DNA of 64,000 bases from Steromphala cineraria (Eukaryota > Mollusca > Gastropoda > Trochida > Trochidae). The DNA is taken from contig OU744730.1 of the NCBI GenBank assembly GCA_916613615.1, positions 3,100,001 through 3,164,000 of the forward strand. The letters run 5' to 3'. The position numbers and the translations under genes were made by a program. Below the pieces are notes generated by a model. The model worked only from the letters and a program-made list of their open reading frames with translations, made no database searches and was not told the origin of the DNA. Below, piece by piece: positions 14,101 through 29,100 of this stretch. Positions within the stretch are counted from its first letter, which is position 1; every line of letters begins with the position of its first letter.

Positions 14101-17100
14101 GCTTGGGTAGCGATCGCAAAGCACGTGCAGGGCGCGGATGTGCTCTCCGTTTGCTCATGGTGATTCCCTACCAGTAAAAATCAATGAATCCATTTTTATA
14201 CTTATTATCGAAATTATTTTGTAACTACGGTTTATCTCGGTTCATAAGTTAGATCAAAACCTCGCCCTCGGTGTTGTTTGATAATGTAAGCCCTCAGCCT
14301 CGGGAAATTGGGGCGGGCCTGTCGACCCTTTCCAATTTCCCTCTGCCACGGGCTTACATTATCAACAACACCTCTGGCTCGGTTTTGATCCTACACTTAT
14401 AAACTGCAGATATAATCAATTGAAATTTTATTTTGATAATATATTAGATAAAGACTTCGCATGTCAATACAATCATGATCATTAAGTAATATGATATTTA
14501 TAGATATTTAGTGAAGTTGTAAAATTATTTAAGGATATTCTTGACGATTTCACGTCCACCTGTTATGACATTACAATGCAGTTCATAACATATTATTGTG
14601 ATAACGTCCCTTTATTTATACGTATAATGTAAACAAAACTTAACATTTCTTATAATTTGGGATCGATATATGTCTCCTGTCGGTGTTCTGTGGAAGTAGG
14701 CCTAGACTTACTAACCCAGGCTTTGGTATCGTGCTGTATTTTGCAAAATCAAACTACAAAATGACAGAAACAAAAGACGCAATTTTAATGATAAACAAAC
14801 CCACATACGTTAGAAATTGTTTATATAAAAAAAAAACCTGATGTCTTTCTAGATGTATTTGAACTGAAAATCGCATTGTTTCGCTCAGTGTATGATTCCA
14901 TTGAAGGCATTCTCTTCCAGGTTGATTAATATATATAGTTATCAAATTTTATCGTCAATGTTGGGGTTATTCCTTTTTACTAATCCTTCAGAAAGTTATG
15001 TACAGACATTTTGGAAGTTTTGACATGGATTGGTCGAGTGGTATGTCCGCTACAATCCCCGGTTTATTTATCTGTCAGTGCTTATAATACGACAGACGCC
15101 ATTTTGCGGGCCGTGTGTTCCACAGTTGACGTCACACATTCAACCGGCAACAATTGAGATTTGTCCGGTCTTTTCCGTAAAACAGTACAGTTTTTCGCCT
15201 TCTTTTACGGTTTTCATGAAATATACTTGATTGTGATAGCAAAGAGGTGTATTGAAGTAAAAGTTTATAACTTATCAATGCAATTTTTACGTCTGTGAAA
15301 TGTACATGCTAAGCATTGTGAAGATGAATGAACGAAGTTGGAGCAAAATCACCCTGGAGTTGAGCTTTAAGGTAAATGTCTCTTATCTCTTCCATTTTTG
15401 TCGGCATATACTTTTTTTGTTTACACTTAAAATATGAATGTCTCGGCGCTCCTCTCCCCTCGGCACTCACCTCGGCGCTCCCCAACGTCCCGTTGCTCCC
15501 CTCGGCGACCCTCGCCGTCCCGGCGCTCCTCTTCGTCTCGACGTACCTCCAAGGGTCGTTCACGCTTTCGCTCCCGCTCCTCCTTGGACGTCAGGACACT
15601 GAACCCTAGCTACAACAGCAACACCAGCTACAACAGCAACAGTCCCGGACAGGACTCAAGACCCCTTGTTGGCCCAAGTTCCGGAACTACAAAATACCTT
15701 GATGCTGTGGGAACTCATGACTGGGATCTCCCGCCCCCAGTCGTCCCTATCCACCATACCCCCCTAGACGGGAGACTCGGGATCTTCTGGTCCAACTGTA
15801 CAATACTGGAAGATCCCTTCATGTTAGATATCCTCAAGACGGGTTTCAAGTTGCCATTGACCCAGTCTCCGCCCCTGACCAACCTGCCCCAGTCACGCGT
15901 GTACCCGCAAGCGCTTCAAATACTCACGAATATCGACATTCTGTTGGAAAAGAGGGCTATATAAAGTGCTAGAACCCAGCGACGCCCCAGGGTTCTACTC
16001 TTCAAACTTCCTTGTCACCAAGAAGAACACAGACAAGTTGAGGATGATTCACAATCTCGTGGTCTTCAACAAACTACATTTCAGGATGGTGTCTCTGGAG
16101 CAGCTGCATTCCCAGCTACATCCCCAGGACTGGCTGGTCAGCTTCGACCTACAGGACGCCTACCTCCACGTACCCATCTTCGAACTTCATCGGAAGTACC
16201 TGAGATTCGTGAGAGATCATCGATACTACCAGCGGAGGATCCTGCCGTTTGGAATTTCTACGGCCCCATGGTTCTTCACCAGAATCACGGCACCCATCAC
16301 GAAGTTCCTTCACCTGCGGGGGATCCGGTTCGACCACTATATACACGACTGTCTCATGAGTCACGCCTCGTCAGTGCTACTACACAGACAGACAGTGTTC
16401 GTTCAGAGGCTTCTGTCTCAGCTAGGCTGGCTAGTCAACATGGAGAAGTCCTCCCTGACTCCGTCTCAGCACTTTCAGACGGATCGGGCTCGGTTGACAG
16501 TACCTCAAGACAGGTGGATCAAGATTTCGGCCTTCCCTCTCGAGCCATAAGGGAACCTAAAGCTCAGAGATTGGCAATCTCTACTAGGACTATTGACCTC
16601 CGCTCAAGACGAGGGTGATGTTGAGACCACTGCAGAACTTCCTCAAGCCTTTGTTTTTATTATCTAGCATTTGAGTATACCGGTCAGGCGATCTCCCTCG
16701 TTGACCCCTACAATTTCTGGTATAGAAACCTTGCCTTATACTTTTTAAAAATAAAGTAACTTTTTTTTAGCTCATCAGGTCTGGAGGACCCGTTTGGTAT
16801 TTGTCATGATATGGCGTCCGTCCGTAAACTTTTCACTTTTTCGACCTCTTCTCCAGAACCAATGACCGTAGAAAGCTGAAACTTTGTGTACAGACTCCTT
16901 GACTAGTGAGGATCATGAATTGTAGCTTTATAATAATAAAGACAACAGGAACGTCCTTCAAATCTATTTTCATCTTCTCCTGAAGTAAAAGGCCTAGAAA
17001 ACTGAAACTTGTTGCCTATATACAGTGTTTAAAATATTGCCCGACAGCCAGTCCTACCTTTTGTCAGGACTGGTTACTTTTTGGTCAGGACTGGTAATTT

Positions 17101-20100
17101 TTGTTCAGGACTGGTAACTTTTCTATTTTTTTCTTAAATTTCCCAAAGGAATTGACCAATGAATTTTCAGAAGAGGCTAGATTTCTTGTGGACAGACTCT
17201 TACTATTGAGGATTATACAGTACATTTACAGTTTTGGTGACCCTATGGCCCCTAAAAAGTTTCCATTTCTGAATTAATTACCAGGTACCTGAAATCTTGT
17301 GCCTATATATTTAATTCTAGGATTTGTGACCTTGTGGCCCAAACAAAGGGGGAACCCACATTTGCCACACCCTGCAGCAAAAATTAGATTGAAAGTCTGA
17401 TGAGCTACAGAGTCCATCTGACTCTAATAAGGGCCACAGAGACCTATTTTCATCTTCCTCTCCAGGGCCTAGATTTTCGTAGCTCTTAGGCCAATGTTAA
17501 TGTATGGAACTTACGACTATCTTAGCACTAAGAGAGCTTCGAAAATCTGGGTCCAGGAGCATAAGGACTAGAAAGCTGCAACTTTGTGCAAAGACTCTTT
17601 GACAAGTGAGGATTATAAATTTATAATTGATAGCTTTTGTGGCCCTGTGGCCCCTAATAAGGGCCACAGGGGCCATACCCTTAATACATATTTCCATCTT
17701 CTTCTGCAGAAGCATAACGGCTAGAAAGCTGAATCTTGTGTACAGACTCCCTCTGTTGAGGATTATTATACCCACGCTACGCGGTCAGCGCGTCCGTCCG
17801 TCCGTCCGTCCGTGTGTCCATCGGTCCATCACACTTTTTTTCCCGCTCATAACTCGAATACTATTCGTTCAAATGTCACGAAACTTCATATGTGTAATCA
17901 CTATGGTCCCTAGATGTGCCTTTTGTATATTTTGGTCAGATGGTCTCATTGTTTTTTTTAGATTTTAGACTTCTTAATTGTAGAAGTGACTGTTCTAGGA
18001 AATACTTTTGTTCCGCTCTTAACTCGAATACTATATGTTCAAATGTCGCAAAACTTTATAGATGTAATCCCTTCAGTCCTTAGATGTGCCTTTTGTTAAT
18101 TTCGATCAGATACCATGATCATTATTTTAGATTTTCAACTTCTTAATTGTAGAAGTGACTCTTTGAGGAAGTCATTTTTGTTCCGCTTATAACTCTGATA
18201 CTAATTCTTCCAATGTGATAAAACTGTATATATGTAATGGCTATGGTCCCTAGATATGCCTTTTTTTATATTTCAGTTAGACCACTCTCATTATTATTTT
18301 TAGGTTTCGATTTCTTTCTTGTAAAAGTGACTCTTTTAGGTGGTCATTTTTGTTCCGCTCTTAACTCTGATATTATTTGTTCAGATGAGCCATTTGATGT
18401 ACTCTCAATATTTTTTTATTGTTAACTTCTTTCTTATGATACAGTCACATTGAAAGGACATTGAAGTTTTTATTAATACAGTAGTGACTATATAAGAATC
18501 ATAACTGTCTGGAAAGACATTGTTAGTTTCATAAGAGCTTATATAGCTTACATGCAATCTGGAAGTGGGGGCCACAGGGCCGAAAAAGCTATAAATTATA
18601 ATCCGCTCTAGTCAAGAAGTGTATGCACAAAGTTTCAACTTTCTAGGCCTTTCTCCTCTAGAGAAGAAGATACAATACATGATTGTTATACTCAATATAA
18701 AGTGTTCATTGATTGTGTGACCTTGAAGGTCCAAGGTCAAGGGCATGAGATATGAGCTATTGCAATGTGCACCTACTTTGGATATAACTTTATCCCATTT
18801 AGCTTTTCAGAACTCATGAAAAGTTTTTGTGCTATGAATTTTAGATTTTGTATATATTATCTCTTGAGTAGTACAAAATTTTCACAAAAAATTTGGTACA
18901 AACTGTCGAAGGTCAAGGTCACAGCAAGGTCAACATATATTGAGAAAATGGATTATTTTATCTTGTAACACTTTAATTCATAAAATTAATGTTATATTCA
19001 ATGAAATGTGTTTATGATTGTGTTTCCTTGAGTGTCAAAGGTCAAGGTCATGAGTAAATGAGTAAATGCCCAATTTGGTAAACCCCAAGTTTCGGAGCTG
19101 CTCTGCTTTTGTGGTGTCCCGCAAACGCTAATCTAGTTTACTCCTCAATCTAAAATTTTATGAGTGATATGCATGAGTCAAAATAGTTATCTGGAGCCCT
19201 GGGATAGATAGTTAGTAAATTCTACCGGTAAATAAAAAAAACGTTCGGTTTCAGTTTCAATCCAGTATATCATGTCTCTGATTTTCGAATTACACTAGCT
19301 TTTTCTCTTAATTGACCACTGGTATTTGGTTAATTAATGTATTCCATTTTTTTGCCAATGTCCCTGTTTGCTTAACAGATATTACAATTTTTTATCCCAT
19401 CAGGTTTGAAAGGCCTGATGTCCTTATTGTCCGTTCGTCCTTCTGTCCGTAAACTTTGTGCATTTTTAGCTCATCTTGCCTGAAAGGTCCGATGGGCTTA
19501 TGGCATGGCATGGTGTTGGCGTCTGTCTGTAAACATTTTCGACTTCTTCACCAGAACCAAAAGGTATAGAAAGCTGAACTTTGTGTACAGATTCCTTGAC
19601 TAGTGAGGATTATAAGTTGTAATTTTGTGACCCTATTGCCCATTAAAGAGCTTGGTGAACCTTTGGATCCTATACCCAAATTATGAATTGAATATTTCAG
19701 CAGTTTCCCTTTCTGAATTGATAACCGGTATCTGAAGTCACATTGCCTTTATACTTTATTTTAGGATTGGCCCTGATCCTGTGTGACCACATTGGTCACA
19801 AGTACCAAAATGTGTAGAAAGCTGAAATCTTGTGTAAAGACTCCTTGACTAGTGAGGATTATAATTTATAACTTTGATGACCTTTATAAGGCCACAGGGA
19901 AGAGCAAAAAAAAACCCCAGATATTCATCTTCTTTCCTCAGAACCAAAAGGTTTTGAAAGCTGTAATCATGTGTACAGACTCCTTGACTACCGGAAGTTA
20001 GCATAAGGGGCCACAGGAGCAACACCCATAAACACCATTTTTGTCTTCTTCTCCACACCCAGAAGTGCTGTCCTTTGAGTGGATGGATCAAACACTTCAA

Positions 20101-23100
20101 GTTGCAAGCAATATTAATGAATTTATGTAATATAGGTAGACATATATTATTGACTAGTATCTAAGAGAGTTGGATTTAATGTCACTTGGATTATCTAATA
20201 ACCTTTTATCTGGTTTTGTAGTTAAGAAAATTTTTATTTCTTGAATCATTTAACAGTCACGTTCTTTCTTCTTTGTTTGTTTTATTGATTAAAGGGTCAA
20301 CCTTCATTTTAGAAAAGTGTGGTACAAGAGAAGAATACAATCGTTGCAAGTACTTAAATATATATGAGTAATATTTGCCACATCGCTCTTTCTCAGTTTA
20401 CCATCAGTTTTCTTAAGATTGGGGGCCCAGATTCATGATCATGTAATTCACATCTTTTACATCTTTTCAAGTTAAAAAGTAGTTTTCTTAGAAGGATTGC
20501 GGATCTAAGAAACAGCAATTTATATTAAAAATTGTTTTTTGATTACCCGAAATTCCTTATTTTGGACTTAGTCAATTTCTGAGACAGATATTTCTGAATG
20601 ATTAACGAAAAATGTACTCATCTTACTTTTTAACGTTCCCTTTGTACAGGGCTATGACAGTTTAATTTCTGGTGTTAAAAACTCTTCCTATTCCGAATAA
20701 TAAACTCACGGGCAAAAGAAACTATACCAAAATTCTTTTCGCAAAACATTGAAGTTTTTAATCAAAATTATGTTTCTAAGTACCCTAAATGTATCGCACA
20801 AACACAGGAAATGATATTCTAATCTCAAATCCGACGAAACTGCATTGATAACGGCAAAATTAGTTTTTTTGGGTAAAAAGTTAAATGCACGTGCAATTCA
20901 AGTTCTTAATGCTAAAGGGTATAAAAACCTGTCGTCAGCATCCCTTTAACCATAAGTAACACGACTGCTACAAATGAAATGCCGAGATTATCTAAAGAAG
21001 AGCGTTAAAGAGCTATTGGCATGCTCCACCTTGGAGCCACTCATCAACATCTTGCAAGGATCTTCGGTTGCACTCGTGCAACAATTACCAGGCTCCAGAC
21101 AAGACATCGGCAGACAGGCCGTACTGAAGACAGGCCTAGGAGGGGTAGACCACGAATAACACCTGAAAACGAAGATTGCTATATGCATGTGATCCATTTG
21201 CGTAATCGTTTCGTCACTGTGACGTCAACAGCAGCAACAGCTTTGAACAACGTCATCATCCGAAGAACAATGACCAGACGATTACGACATTATGGTCTTC
21301 GTCCGTATCGACCATTCCGTGGGATCACTCTGATTCCTCTTCATCGACGTGCACGACTTCAATGGGCACGCAGGGTACAGCGCTGGCAGAACAGAAATTG
21401 GCAAAGAATACTGTTTACTGACGAAAGCCGATTTCAGTTATTCAGAGCAGATGGTCGGGTTCGAGTCTACCGTCGTCGAGGGGAGAGAACGGCACCTTGC
21501 TGCATACAGGAGGTCGTTCCCTTTGGTGGAGGAAGTGTCATGGTGTGGGGTGGCATCAGGAATGATTCAACGACAGATTTGGTTGTGTTTGATGCTAATC
21601 TGACAGCTCAGCGCTACATTGACCAGGTTTTGCGTCCTGTGGTCCTGCCATTTCTCCAGCAACATCGACACGTCATACTGCCCCACACTGCCAGGATCGT
21701 TCAGGACTTTCTTCGAGTGAATAACGTGCATGTTCTGCCATGGCCAGCCCGATCACCAGACATGTCACCCATAGAACACTTATGGGATCATCTTGACCGC
21801 CAAATTGGTGCACGCAACCCTCCTCCTCCTAATCGCCAAGGTTTAGTGAATGCACTCAGACAGGAATGGCGGTCAATCCCCAACAACGTGATTCGGCGAC
21901 GTCGTGTTCGCGCATGTGTCAATGCCTATGGAGGACACACGCCATATTAACACTGTAAAGTCCTTGAAAACTACCCGTAACAATTGATTCAAGTCGAATG
22001 ACAACACTGTGATGAATGAAATCTAAAACTGCAAATTCAGTTTTCACCCCATCTCTGTTTAAACCACTGTACATCACTCATGTCAAATAAACTTCATGTA
22101 AATGTTATGAATATCCGTTGACAAATGAATTATTAAATCATTTTCCACATTTGAATTGAAATTACTTCTTGTGATATTTTATCAGAGACATTTAAGTTTT
22201 GGTATAGTTTCTTTTGCCCGTGAGTTTATATGGTACCCGGTAACCTGTTTTCGTGGGTCACTTATTTTTGTGGTATTAACGAATAATGTTATATCACATT
22301 AACTGTACTCTTGTTCCTATCAAGTTGGGGCTTATATTGTAGATCAGTTGAACTGCATGAATTTTGGCAGAAAATATCAACATTTAATTAATGTGTTCTA
22401 CTCCTCACTTGAGTGATGATAACAGAACAATATTTCATGCTTTTCACAAATACTTTTTGGGACAACTTTTCTGAGTGATTTTTAAAAAAATAATTCCCAT
22501 AAAAAATGTTCAAACAATGTTTTACAGCAAGGTAATTTTTCCAATATTCCAAATCAAATAGTTTTGATTATTTCTTTTTTATTTTATAACATTAGTAAAT
22601 GAGTAACATATAAAGCCTATTTCTTATATATTTTTTATATATTTTGCATTATTTTCCAGTGCAAAGAAACTTATGTATTGTATAACTCCTAAACTTTTGT
22701 CTTATATAATTGTTAGCATCACTAGTTGTTTACAAGTCATTTGGCTTCTAAAATAATTTGTAGTAGCAAATAAGAACTTTGTTGCCATCTGATTTCTTTT
22801 CCTTACCAAAATTTCCACATTTTTGCTAAATATTTGTGACAGCATGAGAAAAATAATTAAATATGGCATGGAAATTATGTAAACTTTAGACATCTATGCT
22901 ATAACTTCTAATCTACATCCTCAACCTTTTTTTGAAAAACAATATAAATTAATGTTGTAGCTTGTGTTGTATTGTCATTATATGACGTAAGAAAATTGCC
23001 ATGAAAACAGGTGGCACCAAAAATATTAGCAAATATTTGCAGTTGAAATATGTCAAAATCAACAAAATTATAAAATAATTATGAAATTTACATTTAATGT

Positions 23101-26100
23101 CTCCAAACAATTTATGATGTTTGTTATTGTCAGTACTTAATATTATTGAACTTTTTTCTTATTACCACGGAAATAGGTAACACGAGGGTAGTTTTCTGAC
23201 AAGAACAGAAAACTAAATTATTTCCTCAATGGGTTACTAAGCTTTCTGGTGTACAAGAAATGCGGTTTTCCATACATTAAACTTTCACTGGCATCAAATT
23301 AATTATCTATCTCAGAAGAAGTATCTAACATTGAAATGACGGTAGGCTAGGCCAACTGGCCAACAGAACTTCAGGTGACTGCGACATGATTGATTCACGA
23401 GAGGCTACACAGTTGTCCTCTTCAGTTACAACTGACCTTGTGTCTGTGTCGTCAGCTAATCCAATGAAGCGGCACATCTCTGAGAGCTGTTGTTTCAGTA
23501 GTTTCAGTAGTTCAGACAGTTCTCGGGAAAACTTCCTGTTCACTTTTTCATTGCTCCTCTTCAGCTGGTTTATCGCCTTCATGATATCCTTAGCCTGTCC
23601 CATATTAAGTCTTTCCACGCGGAATAAAAAATAGGTAAAAAGGTGAAGAAGTCTCACGTAAAGTAAATGTAGATATGATGAATAAAAACATTCAGACGAC
23701 ACTTGCTGTAGGTATCATTTTAATGATGACCGTGGCAGTGGATGCGTCGCATTTCGACTTGTTAACAAGTCTTTTCAACAGTGTGGAGTTCTCACAACAT
23801 GGCAAATATATATAGGTAGACATGCATAGCCCTGTTACAATGTACAAGAGACGTTGATTAATTGGTAAGTTGGGAAGTGTCAAGTGGGTGGCCTAATTAG
23901 TGCACAATGTACTATTTATGAGGGATTAAGATTTGAGTCATTACAGTGGCCTCTTCTTGGTCTGTCCCAGTCCATCAATGGGTCTTTTGTTTCATTTGCA
24001 CAATTAAAGTTTGCTGCATACCTGTAGTGTCTTGGTGTGTATGATTTTCTGCTTTTTTCTGCTTTGACAATTCTTCGGATTCACTTTTCATTTCTTTCAA
24101 AAAAGAGCCATCAGATTGTTGATCTAGATGTTGTGTCTGCTGTGGATCTCGTTCTAGATTAAATGTTGGGGGCGTTGTTCTGAAGTCTTGCATCTCCTCC
24201 TTGTGGGCCCTGTTTTGTCGACGTTGTCTATGTCCCCTGTGTGATGATCTCTTGAATTTCTTTCTCTGTTCATTCAAAGATGTACATTGTAGTTGTTGGT
24301 AGTTTCATCAACAAGTTTTCCCTTTCCATCCACATTTTAACACTTTTATTTTCTTCCCTCATTGTATCATTTTTCCATATTTCTAATAGTTTATCTTGTA
24401 CATGATCTGCTTCACTGTCAATGCAAATGCCTGAAATCACTTGTGACATAAATTCATCTATGTCATGGTATTTTTTAACATATTTGGTATGTTCATTCAA
24501 AGGATTATCAATTTCAAACTCAACTAAATATTTTGAAAATTGTACTCTATATTCCTCAGAAACAAATCCATTTTTTGGTATGAAAGGGGTTGGCATATAT
24601 ATAAAATTCTTCAAAGGCATTTAGAAGTTGGTGTGGTAATACAAGACAACTGACTTCTTTATTGATTTCTCACGACGTTTCTGGGTCAATTCAGGTGACT
24701 GTATATATATATACATGTATACAATTCCTTCTTAAATGTATCTTCAAAATCGGAAGGCATTATTGTCTGGTGGCGAAATTCAATATGCAAACATGCAAAG
24801 TATTCTGAAACCTGAGTTAGCTTGAAATTTTGATTATTCAGCTTGATTGTTCACTCAAGCTCATTTCATAACTCACCAATCAAGAAACAAAGCCTTGGTG
24901 TGAAGCTTTGATTGGTCAGCTGATGTTCTATTCAGTCAAGTAAGCTTCATAACTCACCAATCAAGGTTCAAGCACACCATTTTTGCATTTATTCTTAATT
25001 TCACAAATTTACTAAACCTGATCAGTAAATGTTTGAAACAATATGCTCTTAAATTCAGTAAATACGTGTATTTCCTAGACGTTTTAGTAAATACATGTAT
25101 TTACTGAGTGAAACAGTAATTACATGTATTTACTGAACGTTTCAGTAAATACATGTATTTACTGATTACACAGATTTACTGTAACATATATATATATATT
25201 ATCATTATCAGTTAAAGCTTTATGTTGGGCAAATGCAAGCTTTTCCAGTATTGGATCTGCCCTTCCTAGGCATATGCTTAATTCAGGCAGCCTGTCTCTA
25301 ACAATTCATTTATCATAAGGAGCCACAGGGGATCTTCAAGGTCTGATGAGTTAAACCTTTTTACCCTGTGGCAAGGCATTTAATCCTCATTGCACTCTCG
25401 ATTAGCGCTAAGTAGCATATGTGAAATATAACCTTCAGGATAATTATGTAGATAGCGCTATCAAGAATGCTGTATAAGATATTCATTCATGTCCTTTCAT
25501 GACAAAAAGAGAAAATTCAAAAAATGACAAATTATTCTCCATCCTTTGAAGGTTTATCCCTGAGGAAAGAATTCCAAGATGGTTCATTGGAGGAGCATGA
25601 ACATGACACTGAAAAGGTACACAACTGTTGCTGTTTTTATATTTCCTTTGTAATGGCAGGAAAGGGCTCTATAGCTATTAATGTTCTTAGACATTAAAGA
25701 GTGAAGTCATCAATGACATTATATAAACAATTAGTCACTAGTCACTAACATTAAAGACCTAGTAATAGAAACCTGTGCGATTTTGACACTTCATAGAAAA
25801 GTGTAATCTATGTTTCATTGTTCTTAATAATAATAATAATAATAACTAAAAAGCGCTTGAAGAGTCTGAGTTAGAAACACATATATACATGTAGGAATGT
25901 CTCAACAGTTTGGATAGGCTTCCTGGAACAGGTGTGTCTTAATGGCAGATTTGAAGTCATTCTTAAGAGGAGTAGTGACACGCGACAGACTTACCTATAT
26001 AGGGTGGTCCAGAAACAACAGATCTAGCAAACTGACTTACCAAAATGTCTCCTAGTGTCCTTGCTTTATCTATCAGCAGCTAAAATGACATATTTTTTAT

Positions 26101-29100
26101 CTAAATGTACAGGAGCTGAAGAAAAAACATGAACGTGAGATTGAAGAATTGCCATCGAAATTCGAAGGTAAGATGCAGGGGGTCGGTAGTTATGTGAGGT
26201 TGAGATTGATGCAAGGAGTCAGTAGTTGTGTGAGGTTGAGATTGATGCAAGGTGTCGGTTGTTGTGTGAGGTTGAGATTGATGCAAGGTGTCAGTTGTTG
26301 TGTGAGGTTGAGATTGATGAAAGGAGTCAGTTGTTGTGTGAGGTTGAGATTGATGCAAGGTGTCAGTTGTTGTGTGAGGTTGAGATTGATGCAAGGAGTC
26401 AGTTGGTGTGTGAGGTTGAGATTGATGCAAGGAGTCAGTTGTTGTGTGAGGTTGAGATTGATGCAAGGTGTCAGTTGTTGTGTGAGGTTGAGATTGATGC
26501 AAGGAGTCAGTTGTTGTGTGAGGTTGAGATTGATGCAAGGAGTCACTTGTTGTGTGAGGTTGAGATTGATGCAAGGTGTCAGTTGTTGTGTGAGGTTGAG
26601 ATTGATGCAAGGAGTCAGTTGTTGTGTGAGGTTGAGATTGATGCAGAGGGTCGGTAGTTCTGTAAATGTTGAGATTGATGCAAGGAATCAGTTGTTGTGT
26701 GAGGTTGAGGTTGATGCAGGGGGTCAGTTGTTGTGTGAGGTTGAGATTGATGCAGAGGGTCTGTAGTTGTGTGAGGTTGAGATTGATGCAAAGAGTCAGT
26801 TGTTGTGTGAGGTTGAGATTGATGTAGGGAGGCGGTTGTTCTGTAAAGGTTCAGATTGATGCAAGGAGTCAGTTGTTGTGTGAGGTTGAGGTTGATGCAG
26901 GGGGTCAGTTGTTGTGTGAGGTTGAGATTGATGCAGAGGGTCGGTAGTTGTGTGAGGTTGAGATTGATGCAGGGAGTCAGTTGTTGTGTGAGGTTGAGAT
27001 TGATGCAGAAGGTCGGTAGTTGTGTAAAGGTTGAGATTGATGCAAGGAGTCAGTTGTTGTGTGAGGTTGAGATTGATGCAAGGAGTCAGTTGTTGTGTGA
27101 GGTTGAGATTGATGCAAGGAGTCAGTTGGTGTGTGAGGTGGAGGGTGATGCAGGGAGTCAGTTGTTGTGTGAGGTTGAGGTTGATGCAGGGGGTCAGTTG
27201 TTGTGTGAGGTTGAGATTGATGCAAGGAGTCAGTTGTTGTGTGAGGTTGAGATTGATGCAGAGGGTCGGTAGTTGTGTGAGGTTGAGATTAATGCAAGGA
27301 GTCAGTTGTTGTGTGAGGTTGAGATTGATGTAGGGAGGCGGCAGTTGTGTAAAGGTTGAGATTAATGCAGAGGGTCGGTAGTTGTGTGAGGTTGAGATTA
27401 ATGCAAGGAGTCAGTTGTTTTGTGAGGTGGAGGTTGATGTAGAGAGGCGGCAGTTGTGTAAAGGTTGAGGTTGATGCAGGGGGTCAGTTGTTGTGTGAGG
27501 TTGAGATTGATGTAGGGAGTCGGTTGTTGTGTAAAGGTTGAGATTGATGCAAGGAGTCAGTTGTTGTGTGAGGTTGAGATTGATGTAGGGGGTCAGTTGT
27601 TGTGTGAGGTGGAGGTTGATGTAGGGTGTCAGTTGTTGTGTGAGGTTGAGATTGATGCAGGGGGTCAGTTGTTGTGTGAGATGGAGGTTGATGTAGGGAG
27701 GCGGTAGTTGTGTAAAGGTCGAGATTAATGAAAGGAGTCAGTTGTTGTGTGAGGTGAAGGTTGATGCAGAGGGTCAGTTGTTGTGTGAGGTTGAGGTTGA
27801 TGCAGGGAGGTGGAGGTTGATGCAGGGGGTCAGTTGTTGTGTGAGGTTGAGATTGATGCAGAGGGTCGGTAGTTGTGTGAGGTTGAGATTGATTCAAGGA
27901 GTCAGTTGTTGTGTGAGGTTGAGATTGATGTAGGGAGGCGGTAGTTGTGTAAAGGTCGAGATTAATGCAAGGAGTCAGTTGTTGTGTGAGGTTGAAATTG
28001 ATGTAGGGAGGCGGTTGTTGTGTAAAGGTTCAGATAGATGCAAGGAGTCAGTTGTTGTGTGAGGTTGAGATTGATGTAGGGGGTCAGTTGTTGTGTGAGG
28101 TGGAGGTTGATGCAGAGGGTCGGTAGTTGTGTGAGGTTGAGATTGATTCAAGGAGTCAGTTGTTGTGTGAGGTTGAGATTGATGTAGGGAGGCGGTAGTT
28201 GTGTAAAGGTCGAGATTAATGCAAGGAGTCAGTTGTTGTGTGAGGTTGAAATTGATGTAGGGAGGCGGTTGTTGTGTAAAGGTTCAGATAGATGCAAGGA
28301 GTCAGTTGTTGTGTGAGGTTGAGATTGATGTAGGGGGTCAGTTGGTGTGTGAGGTGGAGGGTGATGCAGGGGGTCAGTTGTTGTGTGAGGTTGGGGTTGA
28401 TGCAGGGAGTCGATTGTTGTGTGAGGTTGAGATTGATGCAAGGAGTCTGTAGTTGTGTGAGGTTGAGTATGATGCAGGGTGTCGGTAGTTGTGCGAAATG
28501 GAGGTTGATGCAGGGAGTCAGTTGTTGTGTGAGGTGGAGGTTGATGCAGGGGGTCGATTGTTGTGTGAGGTTGAGATTGATGCAAGGAGTCAGTTGTTGT
28601 GTGAGGTTGAGATTGATGCAAGGAGTCAGTTGTTGTGTGAGGTTGAGATTGATGCAAGGAGTCACTTGTTGTGTGAGGTTGAGATTGATGCAAGGTGTCA
28701 GTTGTTGTGTGAGGTTGAGATTGATGCAAGGAGTCAGTTGTTGTGTGAGGTTGAGATTGATGCAGAGGGTCGGTAGTTCTGTAAATGTTGAGATTGATGC
28801 AAGGAATCAGTTGTTGTGTGAGGTTGAGGTTGATGCAGGGGGTCAGTTGTTGTGTGAGGTTGAGATTGATGCAGAGGGTCTGTAGTTGTGTGAGGTTGAG
28901 ATTGATGCAAAGAGTCAGTTGTTGTGTGAGGTTGAGATTGATGTAGGGAGGCGGTTGTTCTGTAAAGGTTCAGATTGATGCAAGGAGTCAGTTGTTGTGT
29001 GAGGTTGAGGTTGATGCAGGGGGTCAGTTGTTGTGTGAGGTTGAGATTGATGCAGAGGGTCGGTAGTTGTGTGAGGTTGAGATTGATGCAGGGAGTCAGT

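Noticed and set aside
17497..18425. Frames within the 170-bp tandem repeats
   Set aside because: They follow the repeat structure and change between units; no protein family.
24270..24277. Overlapping start/stop of two genes
   Set aside because: The downstream frame starts with TTG, not ATG, so a frameshift within one coding sequence is simpler.
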